Position numbers and translations under genes: made by a program
Assembly (NCBI GenBank): GCA_030528485.1
Contig: JAUMYU010000011.1
Coordinates: forward strand, 2,086-44,199
From: Comamonadaceae bacterium
GTDB taxonomy: Bacteria > Pseudomonadota > Gammaproteobacteria > Burkholderiales > Burkholderiaceae_C
Direction: 5' to 3'
Length of the DNA stretch: 42,114 nt
Notes under the pieces: generated by a model
Seen by the model: the letters and a program-made list of their open reading frames with translations, nothing else
What the model was told of the DNA's origin: nothing
Database searches by the model: none
In this document: positions 32,175 through 38,865 of the stretch, piece after piece
Layout: each line of letters begins with the position of its first letter
Numbering within the stretch: position 1 is the stretch's first letter

Positions 32175-33383
32175 TCAGCGGATGGCGTTCTGGCGGCGCA
32201 AATCCTCAATGTGTGCGGCTTCGAAGCCGAGCGATTGCAATATGGCTTGCGTGTGCTCGCCCAATTGGGGCGGGTTTTGGTAGGTGCGCAGGCGCTGGCC
32301 ATCCATGCGCAGGGGCAATAGCGCGGCGTGGATGGTTTGGCCGGCACGGGCGCCGTCGGTGAGGGTGATGGGGTCCAGCCCTTGGGTGGATTGCACATGC
32401 GGATCGTCAAACAATTGCTCGGGGCGCATGATGCGGGCGTAGGGCAGGGCGTGCTGCTCGAACAGGGCGGCGATGGCATCGGCGCTGTGCGCTTGGAGCC
32501 GCTGGCGCAGCTCGGGCAAGAGGGTGGGGCGGGCGCGCACGCGGTCGTTGTTGGTGGCCAGCGTTGCGTCGGCGGCGAGATCGTCCCAGCCGAACATGCC
32601 GCATAGGGTGTGCCAGTGCGCATCGCTGACAGCGCACAGGAAGATTTGCTCGCCATCGCGCACCGTGAAGATGTCGTAAATGCCCCAGGGGGAGATGCGC
32701 TCGGGCATGGGGCGCGCGGCCTGGCCCGTGATTTGGTATTGCAGCATGTGCTGGCCGACGAGAAACAGGTTGTTCTCGAACAGCGCTGCGTCCACCTCCT
32801 GCCCGCGCCCGGTGTGCTGGCGTTGCATGAGCGCGCCCAAAGCGCCGATGGCGCCGAACATGCCGCCCATGATGTCGTTGACGCTACTGCCCGCGCGCAG
32901 TGGGTCGCCCGGGCGGCCTGTCATGTAGGCCAGTCCGCCCATCATCTGGACGACTTCATCCAGTGCGGTGCGGTGCTCGTAGGGGCCGGGCAGAAAGCCG
33001 GTGAGGTTGATGTAGATCAGCCTGGGGTTGAGGCGCTGCAAGTTGGTGTAATCCAGGCCAAATTTGGCCAGCACACCGGGCTTGAAGTTGTGCAGCACGA
33101 TGTCGGCGCTCAGGCAGAGTTTGAGGGCGATTTCTTGCCCGGCAGGGCTTTTCAAATCGATGCCAATGCTTTGCTTGTTGCGATTGAAAAGTGGGAAAAA
33201 GCCCGCGCCTGCGCCGAGCAGCGTGCGGGTGCTGTCGCCAGCGACAGGCTCGACCTTGATGACCTGGGCGCCCAGGTCGGCGAGCACCATGCCGCACACA
33301 GGCCCCATGACCATGTGGGTGAATTCAACGACGCGGATGCCTTGCAGGGGCTTGTGGGCGGTGGGATCGGTGGTTTCGGCCAT
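32175..33383 (-). CDS. CaiB/BaiF family (class III) CoA transferase
   Basis: 402 residues from the ATG at 33383. Class III CoA transferases move CoA between an acyl-CoA donor and a carboxylate through a mixed aspartyl anhydride. The N-terminal PLQGIRVVEFTHMVMGPVCG and LADLGAQVIKVEPV are characteristic. FNRNKQSIGIDLKSPAG and the catalytic Asp170 in GSSVNDIMGGM (position equivalent to Asp169 of formyl-CoA transferase) follow. Donor and acceptor are unknown; relatives act on succinyl-, formyl-, carnitine- or aromatic-CoA pairs. It stands alone between usp and the exported protein gene. It could serve the acyl-CoA pathways elsewhere in the window (inference). Confidence 0.93.
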   Translation of the reverse strand: MAETTDPTAHKPLQGIRVVEFTHMVMGPVCGMVLADLGAQVIKVEPVAGDSTRTLLGAGAGFFPLFNRNKQSIGIDLKSPAGQEIALKLCLSADIVLHNFKPGVLAKFGLDYTNLQRLNPRLIYINLTGFLPGPYEHRTALDEVVQMMGGLAYMTGRPGDPLRAGSSVNDIMGGMFGAIGALGALMQRQHTGRGQEVDAALFENNLFLVGQHMLQYQITGQAARPMPERISPWGIYDIFTVRDGEQIFLCAVSDAHWHTLCGMFGWDDLAADATLATNNDRVRARPTLLPELRQRLQAHSADAIAALFEQHALPYARIMRPEQLFDDPHVQSTQGLDPITLTDGARAGQTIHAALLPLRMDGQRLRTYQNPPQLGEHTQAILQSLGFEAAHIEDLRRQNAIR

Positions 33384-33401
33384 GGGGAGTGTCGGGAGCA
33401 G

Positions 33402-33426
33402 AAAAACGCCCATCCGAAGATGGGCG
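33402..33426 (-). terminator. Terminator after the universal stress protein gene
   Basis: On the minus strand CGCCCATC, the tetraloop TTCG and GATGGGCG form a perfect 8-bp stem followed by TTTTTC. It lies 39 bases past the usp stop, immediately before the CoA transferase start. Confidence 0.9.
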
Positions 33427-33464
33427 CAGTGGAGAAATGCCAATGGCGGCGGTGCGCAGGCTTA

Positions 33465-33908
33465 TCAGCGCAGAACCAGCACAGGCACCGTGGCGCGTGT
33501 GAGCACGTGTTGCGTCTCACTGCCCAGCAGCAGGCGCGCAATGCCTTTGCGACCGTGCGAGGCCATGACGATCAGATCAGCGCCGACTTCGTTGGCGGTG
33601 TCCAGAATCAGATCGGAAACGCTCTCGCCGCTGAGCACCTTGACTTCGGCTTGCAGGCCCATGGCCTTGCCTTGCTCCAGCACTTTTTCCATGGCGCGGC
33701 GCGCATCTTCGCGCCATTGGCGCTCGCTGGTCTCGGCAAATTCCCGGTTGGACGCAGCACTGCCTTCCATGTAGGTGACGGGGTAGCTGGGCGTGGCGGT
33801 GAGAATCGTCACGCGCGCGCCGCTGAGCTTGGCCAAATCGAAGCCGTGCGACACGGCCTTTTGCGACAGTTCGCTGCCATCGGTCGGAATCAGGATGTGC
33901 TGGTACAT
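33465..33908 (-). CDS. Universal stress protein, UspA family
   Basis: 147-residue single-domain Usp. The ATG at 33908 has AAGGAG upstream. The N-terminal HILIPTDGSELS (residues 4-15) carries the ATP-contacting Asp. The C-terminal nucleotide loop MASHGRKGIARLLLGSETQ corresponds to the G-2x-G-9x-G-S/T motif, with the first Gly replaced by Ala. It ends in VPVLVLR. Such proteins bind ATP or AMP and accumulate in growth arrest or stress; the exact role is unknown. It is divergent from tRNA-Pro and flanked by its own terminator. The minus-strand frame stays open far beyond the start by chance of base composition. Confidence 0.94.
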   Translation of the reverse strand: MYQHILIPTDGSELSQKAVSHGFDLAKLSGARVTILTATPSYPVTYMEGSAASNREFAETSERQWREDARRAMEKVLEQGKAMGLQAEVKVLSGESVSDLILDTANEVGADLIVMASHGRKGIARLLLGSETQHVLTRATVPVLVLR

Positions 33909-34074
33909 GGAGAAGCTCCTTGGTTTGTGGATGGAACGTTGTTTGCCAATGTCCTTGGGACGATCTTTCAAAGACGGTTTCAGTATACGGGCGGATGCCC
34001 TGGCGAAGCATTGATGTGGGGCAAACAAGCGCGTTGATGGCAGCTTGGACTGCGCAGTGAAACACATGCGAAAT

Positions 34075-34102
34075 TTTGAGTCGCGTATTTTTCTGCTACA
34101 AT
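34075..34102 (+). promoter_or_regulatory. Promoter of tRNA-Pro
   Basis: TTTGAG/TTGAGT at 34075-34081 and TACAAT at 34097-34102 are spaced 15-16 bases. The -10 box ends 12 bases before the mature 5' end of the tRNA. Confidence 0.5.
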
Positions 34103-34114
34103 CTCGCGCTTCGT

Positions 34115-34191
34115 CGGAGCGTAGCGCAGCCTGGTAGCGCATCTGCTTTGGGAGCAGAGGGTCGCGAGTTCGAATCCCGCCGCTCCGACCA
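34115..34191 (+). tRNA. tRNA-Pro (anticodon TGG)
   Basis: 77-nt cloverleaf. The acceptor CGGAGCG pairs with CGCTCCG. The D-arm contains AGCCTGGTAG. The anticodon stem TCTGC/GCAGA encloses the loop TTTGGGA, giving anticodon TGG. The T-arm is GCGAG-TTCGAAT-CCCGC. The 3' ACCA is encoded. It is followed within 10 bases by a strong terminator. Confidence 0.97.
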
Positions 34192-34200
34192 ATAAACAAC

Positions 34201-34237
34201 AACGGCTTACCGAGTTTTCGGTAAGCCGTTTTCTTTT
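34201..34237 (+). terminator. Terminator after tRNA-Pro
   Basis: AACGGCTTACCGA (34201-34213) and TCGGTAAGCCGTT (34218-34230) form a perfect 13-bp stem with a 4-nt loop, followed by TTCTTTT. It insulates the tRNA from the downstream gene. Confidence 0.93.
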
Positions 34238-34325
34238 GTGTTCTTTGGTGGCGTGAATGCCTTGGCGCGAAGCGCAAGCCGGGTTGGGTTGCATGCGCCT
34301 GGCCTGCATAGGGGAGAGCAAAGCA

Positions 34326-35636
34326 ATGTCCTTGATGGAGCAGATGGATGCACGGCAGTTGCTGGCGGTTTTGCTGGATGGCGCCGCTGCGCAGGCCGTG
34401 GATGTAGGCGTGGGCGATTTGCACGTGGTGCAGGCGTTCTGGCTGGGGCAGCCAACGGTGTGGGTGTGTTTCGACTACGGCGCCAGCCAAGGCTCGATTG
34501 GCGTGCAAGAAGCGCAGCAGTTGGTGGCGAGTTTGCGCCATGCGCAGCAGCAGCGCGCGCGCGTGGTGTTTGTGATGGAGAGCGGCGGTATCCGTGTGAC
34601 CGATAGCACGGCGGGGATTGCGTCGTTCCGCCACGTGATTCGGGCGGCGGCGCAGGCGCGCCTGGCGGGGGTGCGCATGCTGGCGGTTGTCGGGCGCTGT
34701 GCGTTTGGCGGGGCCAGCATCCTGGCGTGTATTTGCGAGGGCTGCGTGGTTTTCCCCCACAGCATTTTGGCGATGAGCGGCCCCCGTTTGCTCACGCATG
34801 AGATGGGCGAAGGCATTTGGAATGCACGGGATGCGAACGTCGTGGCGCAATGGCTGGGCGGTGCGGCCAGGGCGCGGGCCAGTGGGCGCTTTGATTTGGT
34901 GCACGATGTGCCAGCATGCCGCGCCGCGCTGGCAACGTGGGCGGAGAGCGCGCCATTGCGGCCAGCGCCAGAGCGGGACGGGATGGCCGGCCCCGAACCG
35001 CAGCCCACCCAGGAGCCGGCCGAGCCGCCTGGGCCGCCCGGCCCGGGCTTGATGGCGTGCGGACAAGCCTTGCTCCAACCATCGGATGCCCAGGCAGCCG
35101 GCTGGGAGCGTTTGTCGGCGCAGGTGTATCGCTTGCGTGCGGCCGTCGCCCCAGGCGTGCATGTGCTGGCGCTGGAGGCCCCCGAGGGTGCGCGCGTGCG
35201 CGATGTGGCGGTGCTGATGCAGCAGTTGCAGGCGCTGCGCCCGCGCCTGGCGTCTGGCGCCGTGCAGGCCAAGCTGTTGATCGTGCTGGATGCGCAAAGC
35301 CACGCGGCCCGCCTGGAGGATGAGCAAGCGGCGTTCTCGGTGGCGCTGGCCGATTTGGTGCTGTTGCTGCACGTGATGCGACGCGAGGGCGTGCAGGTGC
35401 AATTGCGGGTTACGGGGCGCTGTGGCGGTGGCATTTTTGCGGCCTTGAGCGCAGGCGTGGGCGAGGTGGTGATGGAGCCTTCGGCGCGTTTGGTCGTGCT
35501 GCCGCGCGCTGCGCTGGCGGCGCTGGGCAAGCAGGAATCGCCCGAGGCGGGCTCCGCGCAAATGGCGCTGGCCGTGGGGGTGGTCGATCGCGTGCTGGAG
35601 CGCGATGCCAGCGGCCTGGATGCGGCGTGGGCGTAG
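34326..35636 (+). CDS. Fused malonate decarboxylase beta/gamma-like carboxyltransferase protein
   Basis: 436 residues. The ATG at 34326 has GGGGAGAG upstream. The N-terminal half (about 1-215) is like the MdcD beta subunit: VVFVMESGGIRVTDSTAG, FGGASILACICEGC and ILAMSGPRLL. A Pro/Glu-rich linker (about 215-245) leads to an MdcE gamma-like half with VLALEAPEGARVRD, LIVLDAQSHAARLEDEQAA and a GGGIFAALSAGVGEVVMEP crotonase-fold segment. Beta and gamma together form the malonyl-carrier decarboxylase of biotin-independent malonate decarboxylase. Usually they are separate genes beside mdcA, mdcC, mdcB and mdcG; none of these is here. It is an orphan after tRNA-Pro. Function without the carrier subunit is unclear; it may be a repurposed crotonase-fold enzyme. 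Confidence 0.72.
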   Translation: MSLMEQMDARQLLAVLLDGAAAQAVDVGVGDLHVVQAFWLGQPTVWVCFDYGASQGSIGVQEAQQLVASLRHAQQQRARVVFVMESGGIRVTDSTAGIASFRHVIRAAAQARLAGVRMLAVVGRCAFGGASILACICEGCVVFPHSILAMSGPRLLTHEMGEGIWNARDANVVAQWLGGAARARASGRFDLVHDVPACRAALATWAESAPLRPAPERDGMAGPEPQPTQEPAEPPGPPGPGLMACGQALLQPSDAQAAGWERLSAQVYRLRAAVAPGVHVLALEAPEGARVRDVAVLMQQLQALRPRLASGAVQAKLLIVLDAQSHAARLEDEQAAFSVALADLVLLLHVMRREGVQVQLRVTGRCGGGIFAALSAGVGEVVMEPSARLVVLPRAALAALGKQESPEAGSAQMALAVGVVDRVLERDASGLDAAWA

Positions 35637-35759
35637 CGCCTGGCCTGCGCCGCGCGCAAAAACTTTTTGGCGGTTCCTGCGAGCTGGCCTTTTGGGCGCT
35701 CTCAAGCGGCGGCTGAGCGATCACAGGGCATCCGCAGCGTCATGTGGCAGCGCAGCATT

Positions 35760-35838
35760 TTACAATTCAAAGTAAAAATATTTTTAATGCAGATATGCCG
35801 AAATTAGTTGATTTGTTTTCTTATTGATTTGTAATAAA
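35760..35838 (+). repeat. Dispersed AT-rich intergenic element, copy F
   Basis: Copy F, between the convergent malonate-decarboxylase-like gene (+) and can (-), ending 4 bases before the can stop. The left arm TTACAATTCAAAGTAAA is a TTAC/GTAA dyad. The core ATGCCGAAAT is at 35795, 35 nt from the left end. The right arm TCTTATTGATTTGTAATAAA is complementary. The 35637-35759 stretch before it shows nothing else. Confidence 0.87.
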
Positions 35839-35842
35839 AGGT

Positions 35843-36541
35843 TCATCCTTCCTCGCCCGGCTGCTCCGTTTGTGCGCTGGCATCGGGCGAGCGGGGGTAG
35901 CGTTTGATGGCGGTGCGGTACACATCCAGCACCTCGTCGGGGTTGGACATGGTCACGCCCAAATCCTTGACCTTGCCGTCTTTCAGGCCATAGCACCAGC
36001 CATGCACCGCCAGCGGCTGGCCGCGTTTCCAGGCATCCAGCACGATGTTGGTTTGGGCAATGTTGCCCACCTGCTCGATCACGTTCATTTCGCACAGCAC
36101 ATCTTCTTGCGCCTGGCGGCACAGGTGCATGAGGCGGCCGCGGTGGCGCATTTTCACGTCGTGCACGTGGCGCAGCCAGTTGTCGGCCAGGCCCACGCGC
36201 GCACCATGCAGCGCGGCCAGCACGCCGCCGCAGCCGTAGTGGCCCACGACCATGATGTGCTCGACCTTGAGGTAATCGACGGCGTACTGGATGACCGATA
36301 AGGCATTGAGGTCGGAATGCACGACGACGTTGGCGACGTTGCGGTGCACGAACACTTCGCCCGGCGCCAGCGCCACGACCTGGTTGGCCGGCACGCGGCT
36401 GTCGGAGCAGCCGATCCACAGGTATTTGGGGCTTTGCTGGTGCGAGAGCTTTTCGAAAAAGCCGGGTTTTTCGCGTGCCACTTGTTCGGCCCAGGCGTGG
36501 TTGGCGTCGAGAAGGTGTTGGAGGCTGCTGCGTTCGGTCAT
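35843..36541 (-). CDS. can: Beta-class carbonic anhydrase
   Basis: 232-residue beta-carbonic anhydrase interconverting CO2 and bicarbonate. Zinc ligands are Cys45 (in WIGCSDSRVP), His101 and Cys104 (in VVGHYGCGG). The Asp47/Arg49 dyad next to the first Cys is the type I arrangement of E. coli Can. VHRNVANVV and the VHGWCYGLKDGKV segment are also typical. It lies downstream of ivd on the same strand, and bicarbonate is the co-substrate of methylcrotonyl-CoA carboxylase in leucine breakdown. The adjacency may therefore be functional, but no carboxylase genes follow (inference). Confidence 0.96.
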   Translation of the reverse strand: MTERSSLQHLLDANHAWAEQVAREKPGFFEKLSHQQSPKYLWIGCSDSRVPANQVVALAPGEVFVHRNVANVVVHSDLNALSVIQYAVDYLKVEHIMVVGHYGCGGVLAALHGARVGLADNWLRHVHDVKMRHRGRLMHLCRQAQEDVLCEMNVIEQVGNIAQTNIVLDAWKRGQPLAVHGWCYGLKDGKVKDLGVTMSNPDEVLDVYRTAIKRYPRSPDASAQTEQPGEEG

Positions 36542-36570
36542 GTGGCTTGTTGTTGTAGTGATTGGGGCAT

Positions 36571-36596
36571 GAAAAACGGCGCGGGAAGGCGCCGTT
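36571..36596 (-). terminator. Terminator between ivd and can
   Basis: On the minus strand AACGGCGC, a 6-nt loop and GCGCCGTT form a perfect 8-bp stem followed by TTTC. It lies about 30 bases before the can start, so can is probably expressed from read-through or a promoter overlapping this region. Confidence 0.75.
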
Positions 36597-36610
36597 GGTG
36601 CGAGGATGGC

Positions 36611-36672
36611 CTAGAGCGTGTGATGCACTTTGCGCCCCCCCGCGAGAGCGCAAAGTGCATCACACGCTCTAG
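36611..36672. repeat. Perfect 25-bp inverted repeat
   Basis: The arms at 36611-36635 and 36648-36672 are perfect inverse complements (outer end CTAGAGCGTGTGATGC) around a 12-base loop. It lies between the ivd stop and the ivd/can terminator and has no T-run of its own. The first 11 bases (CTAGAGCGTGT) recur at 19685-19695 at the end of ahpF. It may be a REP-like palindrome or the footprint of a mobile sequence. Confidence 0.85.
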
Positions 36673-36710
36673 CGAAGTGCACAGGCTGCGCGGCCTGTGC
36701 TGCCGGGGCA

Positions 36711-37892
36711 TTACATGGTCTCGGCAAACAGCTCGCGGCCGATGAGCATGCGGCGGATTTCGCTGGTGCCCGCGCCGATCTCGTAGAGCTTGGCGTCGCG
36801 CCACAGGCGGCCCAGCGGGTATTCGTTGATGTAGCCGTTGCCGCCAAAGAGCTGGATGCCGTCGCCGGCCATTTTGGTGGCCTGCTCGGCGCACCAGAGG
36901 ATGACGCTGGCGCAGTCCTTGCGCACCTGGCGCACGTGGCCTGCGCCCAGCACGTCCAGGTTTTTGCCGATGGTGTAGAGGAAGGCACGGCCCGCTTGCA
37001 GCACGGTGTACATGTCGGCGACCTTGCCTTGCACGAGCTGGAATTCGCCAATGCTTTGACCGAACTGCTTGCGGTCGTGGATGTAGGGCACGACGTTGTC
37101 CATCACGGCCTGCATGATGCCGATGGGGCCGGCGGCGAGCACGGCGCGCTCGTAGTCCAGGCCGCTCATGAGCACTTTCACGCCGCCGTTCAACTCGCCC
37201 AGGATGTTGGCGGCGGGCACTTCCACGTTGTCGAACACCATCTCGCCGGTGTGGCTGCCGCGCATTCCCAGCTTGTCCAGCTTTTGCGCGGTGCCAAAGC
37301 CTTTCATGCCTTTTTCAACGATGAAGGCAGTGATGCCGCGCGCGCCCAGCTCGGGCTCGGTCTTGGCGTAAACGACCATGGTGTCGGCGTCCGGGCCGTT
37401 GGTGATCCACATCTTGCTGCCGTTGAGCAGGTAGTAGCCGCCCTTGTCCTCGGCCTTGAGCTTCATGCTCACCACGTCGCTGCCCGCGCCGGGCTCGCTC
37501 ATGGCCAGCGCGCCCACGTGCTCGCCAGAGATCAGCTTGGGCAGGTATTTCTTCTTCTGCTCCTCGTTGCCGTTGCGCTTGATCTGGTTGACGCACAGGT
37601 TGGAGTGCGCGCCGTAGGACAGGCCCACGCTGGCGCTGGCGCGGCTGATTTCCTCCATGGCGATCATGTGGGCCAGGTAGCCCATGTCGGCGCCGCCGTA
37701 GCTTTCCGGCACGGTGATGCCCAGCACGCCCAGCTCGCCCATCTTGGGCCACAGGTCCATGGGGAACTGGTCGCTTTTGTCGATCTCGGCCGCGCGCGGG
37801 GCGATTTCGGCCTCGGCGAAAGTGCGCACGGCGTCGCGCAGCGCGTCAATGTCTTCGCCAAGCTGGAAGTTCAGGCCGGGCAGGTTGCTCAT
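36711..37892 (-). CDS. ivd: Isovaleryl-CoA dehydrogenase
   Basis: 393-residue acyl-CoA dehydrogenase that oxidises isovaleryl-CoA to 3-methylcrotonyl-CoA in leucine degradation, with FAD and ETF. The ATG at 37892 has AAGGAGAC upstream; the 27-codon extension is discarded. [10 protein letters not shown] and [11 protein letters not shown] are the acyl-CoA dehydrogenase signature. The catalytic Glu248 sits in [14 protein letters not shown], the position used by isovaleryl-CoA dehydrogenases. Correspondingly, the usual catalytic site near the C-terminus reads [12 protein letters not shown], with the Glu replaced. That swap makes the assignment specific. Carbonic anhydrase follows; the rest of the liu genes are absent. 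Confidence 0.95.
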   Translation of the reverse strand: MSNLPGLNFQLGEDIDALRDAVRTFAEAEIAPRAAEIDKSDQFPMDLWPKMGELGVLGITVPESYGGADMGYLAHMIAMEEISRASASVGLSYGAHSNLCVNQIKRNGNEEQKKKYLPKLISGEHVGALAMSEPGAGSDVVSMKLKAEDKGGYYLLNGSKMWITNGPDADTMVVYAKTEPELGARGITAFIVEKGMKGFGTAQKLDKLGMRGSHTGEMVFDNVEVPAANILGELNGGVKVLMSGLDYERAVLAAGPIGIMQAVMDNVVPYIHDRKQFGQSIGEFQLVQGKVADMYTVLQAGRAFLYTIGKNLDVLGAGHVRQVRKDCASVILWCAEQATKMAGDGIQLFGGNGYINEYPLGRLWRDAKLYEIGAGTSEIRRMLIGRELFAETM

Positions 37893-37939
37893 GAGAAGTC
37901 TCCTTGAGTTTGTGGTGGTGGGGGAAAACGCTGCGCGTT

Positions 37940-38395
37940 TCAGGTGCGCGGCAATACGGTCATCAGCGTGCAATGCATGGTGGCAACCAGCTTTTCGCGC
38001 GGATGGCCGTTCTCGTGCGTGATGCCAAAGGCGCGGCCTTCGGTCACGGTGATGGTGCGCCCAGCTTTGACGACGCGGCCTTCCATGCGAAAGCGCGGGG
38101 CGTCAGCGGGCGCCAGCAGGTTGATTTTGAATTCGATGGACAAAACATCGGCTTCGGGCGGCATCAGCGACAGCGCGGCGTAGCCGCAGGTCGAATCCAG
38201 CACGGTGGCGAGCACGCCAGCGTGCAAAAAGCCGTGCTGCTGCGTCAAAGGCTCGGACCAGCTCAGTCCCACATCCACGGCGCCTGCATGAATCGACAGC
38301 AATTCGGCGCCCATCAGGCGCATCACGCTTTGCTGCGCAAAGTTTTTCTGCACGCGCTCAATGTAACTGGGTGGTTCATCGCTGGAGAGGGTCAT
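37940..38395 (-). CDS. PaaI family hotdog thioesterase
   Basis: 151-residue hotdog-fold acyl-CoA thioesterase. The start at 38395 ([11 protein letters not shown]) is preferred over the long open frame upstream, which is Pro-rich and unconserved in kind. No strong Shine-Dalgarno is seen. The motif [21 protein letters not shown] (His54, Gly-Phe-Leu-His, Asp67) is the PaaI/YbgC-unlike type with Asp in the central helix. [20 protein letters not shown] and [12 protein letters not shown] complete the domain. It is 47 bases upstream of ivd on the same strand and may be cotranscribed. Substrate is unknown. Confidence 0.88.
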   Translation of the reverse strand: MTLSSDEPPSYIERVQKNFAQQSVMRLMGAELLSIHAGAVDVGLSWSEPLTQQHGFLHAGVLATVLDSTCGYAALSLMPPEADVLSIEFKINLLAPADAPRFRMEGRVVKAGRTITVTEGRAFGITHENGHPREKLVATMHCTLMTVLPRT

Positions 38396-38604
38396 GGCAG
38401 GGGGGATGGTGATAGCGGACAAGCCGGGGCTGGCAGGCTGGCCCAAAGGCCGCAGGCCACGAATCGGGCCGCATTGTGCCTTTGCCCCGGGGCTGGCTTG
38501 GTTGGGGCCAGGGCAATTGGCAGGATCTGTGACCTGGAGCGCGTGGTTTGGTGTGATGGGGCGCTGGAGGGCAGCGCCAGCGGCTTGAATCGGTAAAGAG
38601 CTTT

Positions 38605-38683
38605 TGTTTTTCAAATCAAAAAGAATGAAATTCGCCTTGTTTCGGCATATTTTTAGGGGTGTATTGTTTCCTTTGAAATGGAA
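38605..38683 (-). repeat. Dispersed AT-rich intergenic element, copy G
   Basis: Copy G on the minus strand. The left arm TTCCATTTCAAAGGAAA starts at 38683, the core ATGCCGAAAC at 38648 (35 nt later), and the right arm ATTCTTTTTGATTTGAAAAA follows. It follows tRNA-His, also on the minus strand, so it has the same orientation relative to its upstream gene as copies A-F. The 38396-38604 stretch between it and the thioesterase start shows no gene. Confidence 0.86.
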
Positions 38684-38694
38684 AATTTCAGGGC

Positions 38695-38723
38695 AAAAGA
38701 AAAGGCCCCGGTTAAGGGGCCTT
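38695..38723 (-). terminator. Terminator after tRNA-His
   Basis: On the minus strand AAGGCCCC, loop TTAACC and GGGGCCTT form an 8-bp stem followed by TTCTTTT. It begins 7 bases beyond the encoded CCA of tRNA-His. Confidence 0.88.
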
Positions 38724-38729
38724 GAAAGG

Positions 38730-38806
38730 TGGGGTGGCTGATGGGACTCGAACCCACGACGACCAGAATCACAATCTGGGACTCTACCAACTGAGCTACA
38801 GCCACC
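38730..38806 (-). tRNA. tRNA-His (anticodon GTG)
   Basis: Read on the minus strand: the encoded extra G(-1), acceptor GTGGCTG pairing with CAGCCAC, D-arm GCTCAGTTGGTAGAGT, anticodon stem CCAGA/TCTGG around TTGTGAT (anticodon GTG), and T-arm GTGGG-TTCGAGT-CCCAT. The discriminator C73 followed by CCA is encoded. The G(-1):C73 pair is the histidine identity feature. Confidence 0.97.
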
Positions 38807-38865
38807 GGGACAAGCGCGAGATTATAGGGTATTTTTTGTCCTTGTTGTCTTTGCACGGTCACGAT

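Noticed and set aside
33465..35705. 746-codon open frame on the minus strand covering usp, tRNA-Pro and the malonate-decarboxylase-like gene
   Set aside because: It runs antisense through a tRNA and a well-supported gene; only its last 147 codons are a protein (Usp). Long antisense frames are common at this base composition.
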